Source: Apirhabdus apintestini
GTDB taxonomy: Bacteria > Pseudomonadota > Gammaproteobacteria > Enterobacterales > Enterobacteriaceae
Length of the DNA: 64,000 bases
Direction of reading: 5' to 3'
Assembly (NCBI GenBank): GCA_033977085.1
Contig: CP138906.1
Coordinates: 806,001 to 870,000, forward strand
Shown here: positions 25,535-35,967 of the stretch, in pieces
How positions within the stretch are numbered: the stretch's first letter is position 1
Layout: each line of letters opens with the position of its first letter
Notes under the pieces: generated by a model
Seen by the model: only the letters and a program-made list of their open reading frames with translations
The model's database searches: none
What the model was told of the DNA's origin: nothing
Translations under genes and position numbers: made by a program

Positions 25535-26864
25535 TTACGCATCCTCATTTTTTAACGGCGTTTCTGCGCTGGGTTTGCGACGCTTACCGACATTTTTCGT
25601 ATCACGATGACGTTTTTTAACCCGCGTTTTGGTTTTATCCTGCTCTTTCTTTTTCTCTTCGCGCTTAGCGAGCGTCTTTTTAGACGGCTTACCTTTTAAT
25701 TTCTCGCTCGGCGCACGCGTCACAGGCCGCAGTTCATCAATCACCCGCGCCTTTAGCGGCTCATTAATATAGCGGGAGATTTTACCTAACAGGGTATTAT
25801 CGTGAGCTTCAACCAAGGAGATCGCGGTACCTTTACGTCCCGCACGCCCGGTGCGACCAATCCGGTGCAGATAAGTATCGGCAGTGCGCGGCAAGTCGTA
25901 GTTGAATACGTGGGTAACATCAGGAATATCCAAACCGCGCGCGGCGACATCGGTAGCCACCAATACCTTGACGCGCCCTTCGGTAAGGCGACGGATAGCG
26001 TCGTTGCGCTTTGCCTGTACCATTTCCCTTCAAGCCAGGCGCAGTGAATGCCTTTTTCCTGCAGCCATTTTACAAGCTCATGGAGTCGTTCGCGCTTGCG
26101 CACAAAAACGATGGCGCGCTGAACATCGTCCTGTTTAATCAGGTGCGTCAGCAATGCGGTTTTATGTTCGAGATTATCCGCCCGGTAATACCATTGATGA
26201 ATCTTTTTCCGCTCGCGAATAGAAGGCGTAGCGCTTGCTTCAACCGGCTCATTAAGCAAACGGCGGGAAAAATCTTTAATGGCGTCGCCTTCCAGCGTGG
26301 CGGAAAAAGCATGGTTTGCTTACGCCAGCGGGTTTCACCGGAAATGTGTTCGATATCCTGAGCGAATCCCATATCAAGCATGCGATCGGCCTCGTCAAGG
26401 ATAAGTGTTTCAACGGCGCGGCAGTCAAAGTTTTCTTCTTTAATATATTGCAGCAGGCGCCCAGTAGTGGCGACCACGATATCCTGGTTTTCACTGAAAA
26501 CTTCGGCGTGATTCATATAAGCGACACCGCCGGTAATAGTGGCGATATCCAAATGCGTATTAGCCGCTAATTTTCTAGCCTGTTCAGCAACCTGCATCGC
26601 CAGCTCACGCGTAGGTGTGAGGATCAATATACGCGGCGGCCCGGATTTTTTACGTGGAAAATCGATCAGATGCTGAAGAACGGGAAGTAAATACGCCGCG
26701 GTTTTGCCGGTGCCGGTTGGCGCTGAGCCTAAAATATCATGGCCGTCCAGCGCGGGTGGAATAGCTGCCGCCTGAATAGCGGTTGGGCGATCAAAGCCGA
26801 GCGTATCCAGCGCATTTAGCAGGCTATCATCAAGTTCAAGTTCGGAGAAAGTGGTTACGGTCAT
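25535..26864 (-). pseudogene. srmB: DEAD-box RNA helicase SrmB, frameshifted
   Basis: Helicase that assists early 50S ribosome assembly. N-terminal segment from 26864 shows APTGTGKT (motif I), PTRELAMQ (Ia), ILDEADRMLDMGF (II, DEAD). The frame is lost near 26312 in the SAT motif (III) by one missing base, resumes through KKIHQWYYRADNLEHKTALL and FVRKRERLHELVKWL, and is lost again near 26025 at the LEGEMVQ segment. The final part has VATDVAARGLD and HRIGRTGRAGRKG (motifs V and VI) and the lysine-rich tail ending KRRKPS. Two single-base deletions explain everything. Confidence 0.92.
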
Positions 26865-26980
26865 GGTCTACCTCTGTGTGGGGCGCTGATTATAGACTTT
26901 ACGCCGTCGATCTTCATCCCCTTCTGCGTGTAGGACTTTTTACGCTATGCTACCACCGCTGACTATCTCAGGGATCCGCT

Positions 26981-27691
26981 ATGTTTCAACAGAAAAACGG
27001 GCTGCCGCGCGGCGGTTTTACCTTCAAACAATTTTTTGTGGCTCACGACCGCTGTGCAATGAAAGTCGGGACAGACTCTATTGCACTAGGCGCATGGGCG
27101 CCGATAGCAAATACAACGCGTATTCTGGATATTGGTACCGGCAGTGGACTACTGGCATTAATGCTGGCGCAGCGAACCGCGCCTGATGTGCTTATTGATG
27201 CCGTTGAGCTTGAGCCGGATGCGGTAAGCCAGGCGCAGCAAAATATTTTGGCCTCGCCCTGGGCGTCTCGTATTCACATCCATCGCGCGGATATTCTGTC
27301 GTGGACGCATCAACAAACACAGCGTTACCAGTTAATCGTCAGTAACCCGCCTTACTATCCGTCCGGGCCTGCCTGCGGCAATAAAGCGCGAACAATAGCC
27401 CGTTCAACCGCAACGCTTGAACATTCCCAATTATTAGCCAGCGCGGCGCAGTTGATTACTGAGGACGGCATTTTTTGCGTAATTTTGCCTGAGTCTTGCG
27501 GCGAAGTATTTATAAGCATTGCAGAAAAAGAGGGATGGCACTGCCGCTATCGCACAGATATTGCAGAAAGTGAAACGCGTTTGCCGCACCGCATTTTATT
27601 GGGGCTTTCTCCTTCCCCGGTGAATGCTTTGCGGAGCGTTTACTGTTACGCGGAGCGGATAATCAATATTCTGAGGCATGGTGCGCACTAA
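26981..27691 (+). CDS. trmN6: tRNA1(Val) A37 N6-methyltransferase TrmN6, C-terminus out of frame
   Basis: YfiC/TrmN6 methylates A37 of tRNA1-Val. SAM-binding motif LDIGTGSGLLALMLAQR at about residues 46-62 and the catalytic NPPYY at about 124 are intact. Near 27612 one base is missing in a CCCC run, so the last 29 codons are replaced; reading the other frame restores the family end (GECFAERLLLRG...DFYLFM) with the stop at 27714-27716. The catalytic fold is mostly complete, so activity is possible but uncertain. Divergent from srmB as in E. coli. Confidence 0.85.
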   Translation: MFQQKNGLPRGGFTFKQFFVAHDRCAMKVGTDSIALGAWAPIANTTRILDIGTGSGLLALMLAQRTAPDVLIDAVELEPDAVSQAQQNILASPWASRIHIHRADILSWTHQQTQRYQLIVSNPPYYPSGPACGNKARTIARSTATLEHSQLLASAAQLITEDGIFCVILPESCGEVFISIAEKEGWHCRYRTDIAESETRLPHRILLGLSPSPVNALRSVYCYAERIINILRHGAH

Positions 27692-27716
27692 CGCAGGATT
27701 TTTATCTATTTATGTA

Positions 27717-27986
27717 GCGCCCTGTGTCACAGCATCGCGCGTTTTATAGGGCGATGAAACCGCTGGAGCCTGAAATATATAGCGTCATTGCGCCATGGAT
27801 ATTCGACGTAAAGTCCCAAAGGTGGGCCTCAAAGGATTTTAGGATGAAAAAAGCATGTATGCGCTACTCTGGCGGGGCCAGTTTTACGCCAGACGACGAA
27901 GCAATGTGACTTATCGGCGCGGAATTAACAATGAAGTAATAAAGAAATTCCGTAGAAAATGAGTGACAGAACATTGGCGCTATAAT
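27717..27986. other. nadB-free interval between trmN6 and rpoE
   Basis: In E. coli nadB (L-aspartate oxidase) sits here. I find no nadB fragment on either strand; the small open frame at 27724-27909 has no recognisable features. The stretch otherwise holds only the upstream part of the rpoE promoter region. Confidence 0.45.
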
Positions 27987-28014
27987 GGAACTTATCGGGC
28001 AACCGGCACTCTAA
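27987..28014 (+). promoter_or_regulatory. sigma-E promoter of rpoE
   Basis: GGAACTT at 27987-27993 and TCTAA at 28010-28014 with 16 bp between, matching the sigma-E consensus and the known autoregulated rpoE promoter of E. coli in both sequence and place. Confidence 0.8.
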
Positions 28015-28094
28015 CCGTCTGCTTGCTCATATTGCAGAGTTCGGGTGACTTTTGATTACGCGTGGAAATCAGATTTGAGGAGATATTACCTCGG

Positions 28095-28669
28095 ATGAGC
28101 GAGCAGTTAACGGATCGGATCCTGGTTGAAAGAGCGCAAGGGGGCGATCAGCGTGCATTTAATTTGCTGGTGGTCCGCTATCAGCACAAGGTGGCGAACC
28201 TGGTCTCGCGTTATGTACCGTCGGGTGATGTCCCGGATGTGGTACAGGAGTCTTTCGTTAAGGCGTGGCGTGCGCTGGATTCATTTCGCGGCGACAGCGC
28301 CTTTACACCTGGCTCTATCGTATTGCGGTTAATACGGCAAAAAATTATCTGGTAGCTCAGGGGCGCAGGCCGCCTGCCAGCGATGTTGATGCCATTGAGG
28401 CGGAAAATTTCGAAAGCGGCGGGGCGTTAAAAGAAATTTCGAACCCTGAGAACTTAATGTTGTCTGAAGAGCTGAAACAGATAGTGTTTCGCACCATAGA
28501 GTCGCTCCCGGAAGATTTACGTATGGCTATCTCACTTAGGGAGCTGGACGGCCTGAGCTATGAAGAAATAGCAGGCATAATGGATTGCCCTGTCGGGACA
28601 GTGCGTTCCCGGATTTTTAGGGCGCGAGAAGCTATCGATAATAAAGTCCAACCGCTTATCAGGCGCTGA
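28095..28669 (+). pseudogene. rpoE: extracytoplasmic stress sigma factor RpoE, frameshifted
   Basis: Sigma-E, 191 residues in E. coli and essential there, directs the envelope-stress regulon. Region 2 (FNLLVVRYQHKVANLVSRYV, DVVQESFVKAWRALDSFRGDSAF) is followed by loss of frame near 28305, where one T is missing from the run before the YTWLYRIAVNTAKNYL segment. The rest, including region 4 (LRELDGLSYEEIAGIMDCPVGTVRSRIFRAREA), is perfect in the next frame. The only lesion is this one base. First gene of rpoE-rseA-rseB-rseC. Confidence 0.9.
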
Positions 28670-28699
28670 AGATAGCGGGATACTAAAAGGTATTTAGGC

Positions 28700-29365
28700 A
28701 TGCAGAAAGAAACGCTTTCCGCTTTGATGGATGGGGAGTCACTGGACCACCAGCTAATTGAGGCGCTGTCGAAAGACGAGGCTTTACGGCAGTCCTGGGA
28801 ACATTATCATTTGATCCGCGATACGCTGCGCGGCGAAGTTAATAATGATGTCCTGCAGATTGACGTCTCTTCACGCGTGATGGCGGCAATAGCCGGTGAG
28901 CCTGCGCGCCAGACTGTTTCTATGCACCAGGAATCTCAGCCAGCGCCGCATCAGTGGCAAAAAATGCCCTTCTGGAAAAAGCTGCGTCCCTGGACTGCGC
29001 AAATTACTCAAATCGGCGTAGCTGCTTGCGTATCACTCGCCGTTATTGTTGGCGTTCAGCATTATAATGGCGGTTCGGCGGACGGCGATAGCGCGCAGCC
29101 TGAATCACCGGTATTTAACACGCTGCCTATGATGGGTAAGGCCAGCCCCGTGAGTTTGGGTGTGCCTTCTGCAGACAGCGCCCCGTCCGGCAATTCAGGG
29201 CAGCAGCAGGTACATGAACAGCGTCGTCGCATTAACGCAATGCTGCAGGATTACGAACTGCAGCGTCGTTTGCATGCCGAACAGATCCAGTTTGGTCAGG
29301 CGCGCAGCCAGCAGGCGGCGCTCCAGGTACCAGGCAATCAAACTTTAGGAAACCAGTCGCAGTAA
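28700..29365 (+). CDS. rseA: anti-sigma-E factor RseA
   Basis: 221-residue single-pass inner-membrane protein that holds sigma-E inactive until DegS and RseP cut it. The cytoplasmic sigma-binding domain occupies about 1-70 (MQKETLSALMDGESLDHQLIEAL), the membrane span is near 108-125 (IGVAACVSLAVIVGVQHY), and the periplasmic part ends in QSQ after the RseB-binding helix (EQRRRINAMLQDYELQRRLHAEQ). Complete. Its stop overlaps the rseB start as TAATG. Confidence 0.95.
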   Translation: MQKETLSALMDGESLDHQLIEALSKDEALRQSWEHYHLIRDTLRGEVNNDVLQIDVSSRVMAAIAGEPARQTVSMHQESQPAPHQWQKMPFWKKLRPWTAQITQIGVAACVSLAVIVGVQHYNGGSADGDSAQPESPVFNTLPMMGKASPVSLGVPSADSAPSGNSGQQQVHEQRRRINAMLQDYELQRRLHAEQIQFGQARSQQAALQVPGNQTLGNQSQ

Positions 29366-30314
29366 TGAAGCAGCTTTGGTGTGCGCTCTCCATTGTGACG
29401 GGTTGTCTTTTCTTCTCCAGCGCCTCGGCGGACTCCTCCTCCGGGGCGTTGTTGCAGCAGATGAGTATGGCCAGCCAGTCACTCGATTACGAACTCTCAT
29501 TTATCACTATCAACAAGCTTGGCGTTGAGTCGCTGCGTTATCGCCATGCGCGCGCGCAGAATAAAGCGCTGGCGCAGCTTTTACAGCTTGATGGTCCCCG
29601 GCGAGAAGTATTGCAGCGCGGTAATGAAATCAGTTATTTCGAACCCGGGCTGGAACCTTTTACGCTTACGGGGACTACATCGTCGATTCGATGCCCTCTA
29701 TCGTTTATACCGATTTCAAACGGCTGGCACCTTACTACGATTTCATCTCCGTAGGAAAAACGCGCATTGCCGATCGCCTGTGTGAAGTTATTCGCGTAGT
29801 CGCGCGCGATGGCACCCGCTACAGCTATATTGTCTGGCTGGATTCTGGTACTAAGCTGCCCATGCGTATAGATTTACTCGATCGCGATGGGGAGACGCTG
29901 GAGCAATTCCGCGTTGTTGATGTGAGCGTGGGCGAGCCGGTGGCTAAAGAGATGGGGGCATTGGTGAATGCGAACTTACCGCCTTTGCTTTCGATTCCTG
30001 ACGGTGATAAAACCCAATTAAACTGGGCTCCCCAGTGGCTTCCGCAGGGGTTCAAAGAGGTCTCCAGCAGTAAGCGACCGTTGCCGACAATTGGTATTCC
30101 CGTAGAGTCGCGACTCTATTCTGATGGGTTGTTCAGCTTCTCTATTAACATTAACCGCACGCAGGCGGTTAATGGCGAACAGATGTTTCGTACCGGGCGC
30201 CGTACCGTTAGTACCCGAGTGCGTAGCAATACGGAAATTACGGTAGTAGGCGAATTACCCCCGCCTACCGCAAAACGCGTGTCAGAAAGTGTGAAGTTTC
30301 GGAACGCGCCATGA
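29365..30314 (+). pseudogene. rseB: sigma-E regulator RseB, frameshifted
   Basis: Periplasmic protein that binds RseA and shields it from DegS, and senses mislocalised lipoproteins or LPS. Signal peptide (LSIVTGCLFFSSASA) and the first 110 residues read to FEPGLEPFTLTG; a base is missing from a GGG run near 29671, and the remainder (SIVYTDFKRLAPYYDFISVGKTRIADRLCEVIRVVARDGTRYSYIVW to the end) is in the next frame. One indel, otherwise full length. Confidence 0.9.
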
Positions 30315-30790
30315 TTACCGCATGGGCTACGGTAGTATCCTGGCAAAACGGCGAGGCGCTGGTGCGCTGCGAAACGACATCATCGTGCGGTAGCTGTGCA
30401 TCGCGCATTGGCTGCGGCAGCCGTATCCTGAATAAGTTAGGTCCACGGGCTGCCCATACGCTGGTCGTGCCCTACGACCGTGAACTCACTCCGGGGCAAA
30501 AAGTAGAACTTGGCGTGGCGGAGCAAAGTCTTCTTGGCTCCGCGGTGCTGGTATATATGGCTCCGCTATTGGGGCTATTCGCGCTGGCATCCCTGTTTCA
30601 GGCGATATGGAGCTCCGATAGCGCAGCTATTCTGGGGGCAATTCTCGGCGGTGGGCTCGGGTTTCTGGCTGCGCGTCTCTATGCGCCGTATTTAAGTCGG
30701 CGTGCCAAATGGCAGCCGGTTATCCTGAATGTCGGGATAATTATCGGGCAGTCCTCTGCACGCGAGTCTTCCCGATTTGAACAAGAATAA
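30311..30790 (+). CDS. rseC: SoxR-reducing / sigma-E operon protein RseC
   Basis: 159 residues, E. coli length. The N-terminal cysteine cluster (CGSCASRIGCGS, about residues 24-35) is characteristic; two membrane spans follow (VLVYMAPLLGLFALASLFQAI and AAILGAILGGGLGFLAARLYA). Overlaps the rseB stop by 4 bases. RseC is tied to sigma-E control and to the Rsx system that reduces SoxR; its exact role is unsettled. Confidence 0.94.
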   Translation: MITAWATVVSWQNGEALVRCETTSSCGSCASRIGCGSRILNKLGPRAAHTLVVPYDRELTPGQKVELGVAEQSLLGSAVLVYMAPLLGLFALASLFQAIWSSDSAAILGAILGGGLGFLAARLYAPYLSRRAKWQPVILNVGIIIGQSSARESSRFEQE

Positions 30791-31423
30791 TGCGCGCTGT
30801 TGGTAAGAGTGGGGGAGCGTAATCGCCAGTATAACTTTATATTTATTGGCGATAGCAAAGATGAATAGATCCCCGTCGCCCTCAGCAAATTACTCTATTT
30901 CACTCCGTTCAGATATTGCAAATTAACGACTTTGCCTCGCGATGATGTTTATTGCTATCAGCTTAATGTAGCAATATTGCGCCCACTGTCGACGCCGGGA
31001 TAAAGAAGCACATTATTAAATGCCGGCTTAAGTATCTGTCAGATTTACTTTCTCATTTTGCCTAATATGAAAAAGTCGTGGCCAGGGATGCATAAGGCAT
31101 TTTGGCAGATAAAGGAAACGCGGAGCCTTCGCCTGCGGCCACTAAATCGATGACCGGTTGTTCGCTGCGTGAGCCGCTGAGGTTTGAATTTGCAGGCTGG
31201 CGATTATCGACGAACGATAGCGGCCAGCCCATCGCCGCCAGGACGTAAAATCCGGGTTCTGTCTCACATTGCAACGGTGCCAGTTTTCGCTGCCTTTTGC
31301 TGACGGGTAAAGGGCAGTCGTGTAAGATGCACAGCTAACTGAAGGTGGATGGATTTCTCTGCGCGTTTACAGGCGGGCCTACCACAATAATTTATCCTTA
31401 TGCAGAGTTAATTTTTCATATTT
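30791..31423. other. long intergenic stretch between rseC and lepA
   Basis: About 630 bases without a gene I recognise. A short open frame on the minus strand (31062-31274) has no known features. The lepA promoter must lie in its last part, but I cannot place it with confidence. Confidence 0.4.
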
Positions 31424-33221
31424 ATGAAGAACATAAGAAATTTTTCTATCATCGCACATATTGACCACGGTAAATCGACGCTGTCTGACCGTATTATCCA
31501 GATCTGCGGTGGCCTGTCGGACCGTGAAATGGCCGCTCAGGTACTCGACTCGATGGAACTTGAGCGCGAGCGCGGTATTACCATCAAGGCGCAAAGCGTA
31601 ACGCTGGATTATAAAGCGACAGATGGCGAAACCTACCAGCTAAACTTTATCGACACTCCGGGGCACGTCGATTTTTCATATGAAGTGTCTCGCTCCCTCG
31701 CTGCCTGCGAAGGGGCTCTGCTGGTGGTTGACGCCGGGCAGGGCGTGGAAGCGCAGACGCTGGCGAACTGCTATACCGCAATTGAAATGGATCTGGAAGT
31801 GGTGCCGGTCCTGAATAAAATCGACCTGCCTGCGGCCGATCCCGAGCGCGTAGCGGAAGAAATTGAAGATATCGTGGGCATTGATGCGACCGATGCCGTG
31901 CGCTGCTCGGCTAAAACCGGCGTAGGCGTTCCTGAAGTGCTGGAACGGCTAGTGCGCGATATTCCCCCCGGAGGGCTCACCCGATGCGCCGCTACAGGCG
32001 CTGATTATCGACTCTTGGTTTGATAACTATCTCGGGGTTGTTTCTTTAGTTCGCGTTAAAAACGGTACGCTGCGTAAAGGCGATAAAATTAAGGTCATGA
32101 GCACCGGCCAGATTTATAACGCCGATCGCATTGGGATTTTCACGCCGAAGCGCGTCGATAGGGACGTTTTGAACTGCGGCGAAGTAGGCTGGCTGGTCTG
32201 TGCGATTAAAGATATCCTGGGCGCGCCGGTGGGCGATACGCTGACTACCGCACGTGCGCCGGCAGAAAAAGCGCTGCCGGGTTTTAAAAAAGTCAAACCT
32301 CAGGTTTACGCCGGGCTGTTTCCGGTCAGTTCTGATGACTATGAAGCCTTTCGCGATGCGCTTGGTAAACTGAGCCTCAACGACGCTTCTTTGTTTTATG
32401 AGCCTGAAAGCTCCACCGCGTTAGGCTTTGGCTTTCGCTGTGGCTTCCTTGGTTTGCTGCATATGGAAATCATCCAGGAGCGCCTGGAGCGTGAATACGA
32501 CTTGGATCTGATTACTACGGCGCCTACGGTAGTCTACGAGGTTCAAACCACCTCACAGGAAGTTGTCTATGTTGACAGCCCGTCAAAGCTGCCGCCGCTC
32601 AATAATATTGAAGAACTGCGCGAGCCGATTGCTGAATGTCATATGCTGTTGCCACAGGAATATTTAGGCAATGTGATTACCCTGTGCATCGAGAAACGCG
32701 GCGTACAGACTAATATGGTTTATCACGGCAATCAGGTAGCGTTAACCTACGATATCCCAATGGCCGAAGTGGTTCTGGACTTCTTCGATCGTCTGAAATC
32801 TACTTCCCGCGGCTATGCTTCTCTGGACTATAACTTTAAGCGTTTTCAGGCCTCAGACATGGTGCGGGTGGACGTACTGATCAACGGTGAGCGCGTAGAC
32901 GCCCTCGCACTGATCACGCATCGGGATAATGCGCAGTATCGCGGCCGCGAACTGGTCGAGAAAATGAAAGAGCTGATTCCTCGCCAGCAGTTTGATATTG
33001 CTATCCAGGCGGCGATTGGCAACCACATTATTGCCCGTTCAACGGTAAAACAATTACGTAAAAACGTACTGGCGAAATGCTATGGCGGCGACGTGAGTCG
33101 TAAAAGAAACTGCTTCAGAAGCAGAAAGAAGGTAAGAAACGAATGAAGCAGGTGGGTAACGTTGAGCTCGCCGCAAGAAGCGTTTCTCGCCATTCTGCAC
33201 GTTGGGAAAGAGAGCAAATAA
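31424..33221 (+). pseudogene. lepA: elongation factor 4 (LepA), frameshifted
   Basis: Ribosomal back-translocating GTPase, about 599 residues. G1 AHIDHGKST, G3 DTPGH and G4 NKID are in the first frame; near 31968 a base is missing from a run of C after RLVRDIP, and the central and C-terminal domains continue in the next frame. Near 33106 a base is missing in an A run (SRKKKLLQKQKEGKK), and a further insertion near 33165 shifts frame again before the QEAFLAILHVGKESK end. Three single-base indels in an otherwise near-perfect gene. Followed by lepB after 14 bases. Confidence 0.92.
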
Positions 33222-33235
33222 CTTAAGGAGTTGGC

Positions 33236-34203
33236 ATGGCGAATATGTTTGCCGTCATTTTGGTCATCGCGACGCTGGTTACCGGCATCATGTGGCTGCT
33301 GGAGAAATGCGTCCTTGCGCCTAAGCGGCGCGCCCAAAAGGCGAGCGGAATCGCAGGTCATGAGGTGCAGCAAGCTGAGCCGGACGCTAAAAGCTGGCCC
33401 CGAAGCCCGGCTGGATGGAGACCGGCGCCTCGGTATTTCCGGTGCTGGCGGTGGTACTGATAGTACGCTCGTTTCTGTATGAGCCGTTCCAGATACCATC
33501 AGGCTCGATGATGCCGACGCTACTGATTGGCGATTTTATTGTGGTTGAAAAGTTTGCCTATGGCATTAAAGACCCTCTGTATCAAAATACGCTGATTAAT
33601 ACGGGACATCCTAAGCGCGGCGACATTGCCGTATTTAAGTATCCTAAAGACCCCTCTGTGGATTACATCAAGCGCGTTATCGGCGTGCCGGGCGATCGGG
33701 TAACTTATGACCCGGTTGAAAAAGAAGTAACGGTTACGCCTGGTTGCAGTTCCGGGCAGGCCTGCGGTAAAGACCTGGCAATCACTTACAGTAACGTTGA
33801 ACCCAGTGGTTTTGTGCAAACCTTCAGCAACGGCGGGCAGAGCACCAGCGGCTTCTGGCCATTGCCGCAGGGGCAAGATAAAGACGGTGGCGTGCGTCTC
33901 GACCAGCGTAATGAAACTCTCGGCGATGTGACACACCGTATCCTGACCGTGCCCATCGCGCAGGATCAGGTGGGAATGTATTATCGCCGGGGCGGCCAGC
34001 AGGCGGCGACCTGGATTGTGCCGCCTGGGCATTACTTCATGATGGGCGATAATCGCGATAACAGTGCGGATAGTCGCTACTGGGGGTTTGTGCCGGAGAA
34101 AAACATGGTTGGTAAAGCGGTGGTTATCTGGATGAGCTTTGAGAAACAGCAGGGCGCCTGGCCTACCGGCGTGCGATTAAATCGCATCGGCAGCATCAAG
34201 TAA
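33236..34203 (+). pseudogene. lepB: signal peptidase I, frameshifted near the N-terminus
   Basis: LepB removes signal peptides from secreted proteins and is essential in E. coli. The first membrane span and linker (MANMFAVILVIATLVTGIMW to about residue 52) are in one frame; one A is missing from a run near 33391, and the rest from KPGWMETGASVFPV is in the next. The catalytic serine (PSGSMMPTL) and lysine (YIKRVIGVPGD) and box E (GDNRDNSADSRYWG) are intact. An internal ATG at 33415 could start a form with the second membrane span and the whole catalytic domain, which might still act. Confidence 0.88.
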
Positions 34204-34268
34204 TAAATCCATCAATCAAGTAACGACATCCCCCGTCGTTGCGTATAGAATATCCCACCGAGTTTGCC

Positions 34269-34294
34269 GCGGCTCCCTGAGTACAGGGAGCCGC
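34269..34294 (+). promoter_or_regulatory. rnc leader hairpin, probable RNase III autoregulatory site
   Basis: A perfect 11-bp stem (GCGGCTCCCTG with its complement, AGTA loop) lies about 80 bases upstream of rnc. In E. coli RNase III cuts a hairpin in its own mRNA leader and lowers its own synthesis; this hairpin is in the corresponding place. Confidence 0.6.
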
Positions 34295-34371
34295 TGTATA
34301 CCAAAGCACGCTGAATGCGCCAGAAGGGTTTGGTGTGCTGAATTATCGTCGCATCCATAAACTGGTATCAC

Positions 34372-35052
34372 ATGAACCCCATCGTAATAAACAGGCTTCA
34401 GCGTAAGCTGGGCTATACTTTCCAACATCAGGAGCTGTTGCAGCAGGCGTTAACCCATCGGAGTGCCAGCAGCAAACACAACGAACGTCTGGAATTTTTA
34501 GGCGACTCCATTCTGAGTTATGTCATTGCCAATGCGCTTTATCATCGCTTCCCACGCGTGGACGAAGGCGATATGAGCCGCATGCGCGCAACGCTGGTGC
34601 GAGGAAATACGCTGGCGGAAATCGCTCGTGAATTTGAACTGGGCGAATGTTTGCGCTTAGGGCCTGGCGAGCTGAAAAGCGGCGGTTTCCGCCGTGAATC
34701 TATTCTCGCCGATACGGTTGAGGCGCTGATCGGCGGCGTTTTCCTTGATAGCGATATTCAAACAATTGAGCAGCTTATCCTCGCCTGGTACCAAACCCGG
34801 CTGGATGAGATCAGCCCGGGTGACAAGCAAAAAGATCCGAAAACGCGGCTGCAGGAATATTTGCAGGGGCGGCATTTACCGCTGCCGGCCTACTTAGTGG
34901 TTCAGGTACGGGGCGAGGCGCACGATCAGGAATTTACGATCCATTGCCAGGTAAGCGGGTTACAAGAGCCCGTTATAGGTATGGGATCCAGTCGTCGTAA
35001 AGCGGAACAGGCTGCCGCAGAACAGGCCTTGAAAGTGCTGGAGCTGGAATGA
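34372..35052 (+). CDS. rnc: ribonuclease III
   Basis: Double-strand-specific endoribonuclease that processes rRNA precursors. 226 residues, E. coli length. The catalytic signature ERLEFLGDS is at about 38-46, further acidic residues in ADTVEALIGGVFLD at about 114-127, and the double-strand RNA-binding domain at about 155-226 (DPKTRLQEYLQGR, GSSRRKAEQAAAEQAL). Intact. Overlaps era by 4 bases. Confidence 0.97.
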   Translation: MNPIVINRLQRKLGYTFQHQELLQQALTHRSASSKHNERLEFLGDSILSYVIANALYHRFPRVDEGDMSRMRATLVRGNTLAEIAREFELGECLRLGPGELKSGGFRRESILADTVEALIGGVFLDSDIQTIEQLILAWYQTRLDEISPGDKQKDPKTRLQEYLQGRHLPLPAYLVVQVRGEAHDQEFTIHCQVSGLQEPVIGMGSSRRKAEQAAAEQALKVLELE

Positions 35053-35952
35053 GTGAATTGACCTGGTGCGGTTTTGTCGCGATTGTCGGGCGCCCGAACG
35101 TAGGGAAATCGACCCTGCTCAACAAATTATTGGGGCAGAAAATCTCCATCACATCGCGCAAAGCGCAAACGACGCGCCATCGCATCGTCGGGATCCACAC
35201 GGAAGGCCCTTATCAGGCTATCTACGTGGATACGCCCGGGCTGCACATGGAAGAGAAACGGGCGATAAACCGGCTGATGAATCGCGCAGCCAGCAGCTTC
35301 TATCGGCGACGTAGAGTTAATCATTTTTGTGGTCGAAGGCACACGCTGGACGGCTGACGATGAAATGGTGCTGAATAAACTGCGTGGCAGTAAGGCACCG
35401 GTAATTCTCGCGGTTAATAAAGTCGACAACGTTGTCGACAAAGCCGAGCTATTGCCGCATTTGCAATTTCTGGGCGCGCAAATGAATTTTCTCGACATTG
35501 TGCCGCTCTCTGCGGAAACCGGCATGAACGTTGACACCGTTGCAGGCATCGTGCGCAAGCATCTCCCGCAGGCAATTCATCATTTCCCTGAAGAGTACAT
35601 CACCGATCGCTCTCAGCGTTTTATGGCCTCAGAAATCATCCGTGAAAAGCTGATGCGCTTTCTGGGCGCGGAATTACCGTATTCCGTTACCGTTGAAATC
35701 GAACGCTTCATTTCCAATGAACGCGGCGGTTATGACATCAACGGCCTGATTCTGGTTGAGCGTGAAGGCCAGAAGAAAATGGTCATTGGCAATAAAGGCA
35801 CCAAAATAAAAACCATTGGTATCGAGGCGCGCAAAGACATGGAAGAGATGTTCGATGCGAAAGTACACCTCGAACTGTGGGTGAAAGTGAAGTCTGGCTG
35901 GGCCGATGATGAACGCGCGCTGCGCAGTCTTGGCTACGGCGACGATATGTAG
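35049..35952 (+). pseudogene. era: GTPase Era, single-base frameshift
   Basis: Ribosome-maturation GTPase that binds 16S rRNA, essential in E. coli. Reads perfectly through G1 GRPNVGKST and G3 DTPG to NRAASS, where one extra T near 35301 breaks the frame; the next frame carries on with IGDVELIIFVVEGT, NKVD (G4) and the C-terminal KH domain (GQKKMVIGNKGTKIKTIGIEARKDMEEMF) to GDDM. One inserted base is the only fault, so either a very recent mutation or a sequence error. Confidence 0.88.
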
Positions 35953-35967
35953 CGGCGAACAACCATC

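Noticed and set aside
27724..27909. Possible small gene before rpoE
   Set aside because: No conserved features and overlaps the expected regulatory region; not supportable.
31062..31274. 70-codon minus-strand frame before lepA
   Set aside because: No recognisable motif; could be a remnant but nothing supports it.
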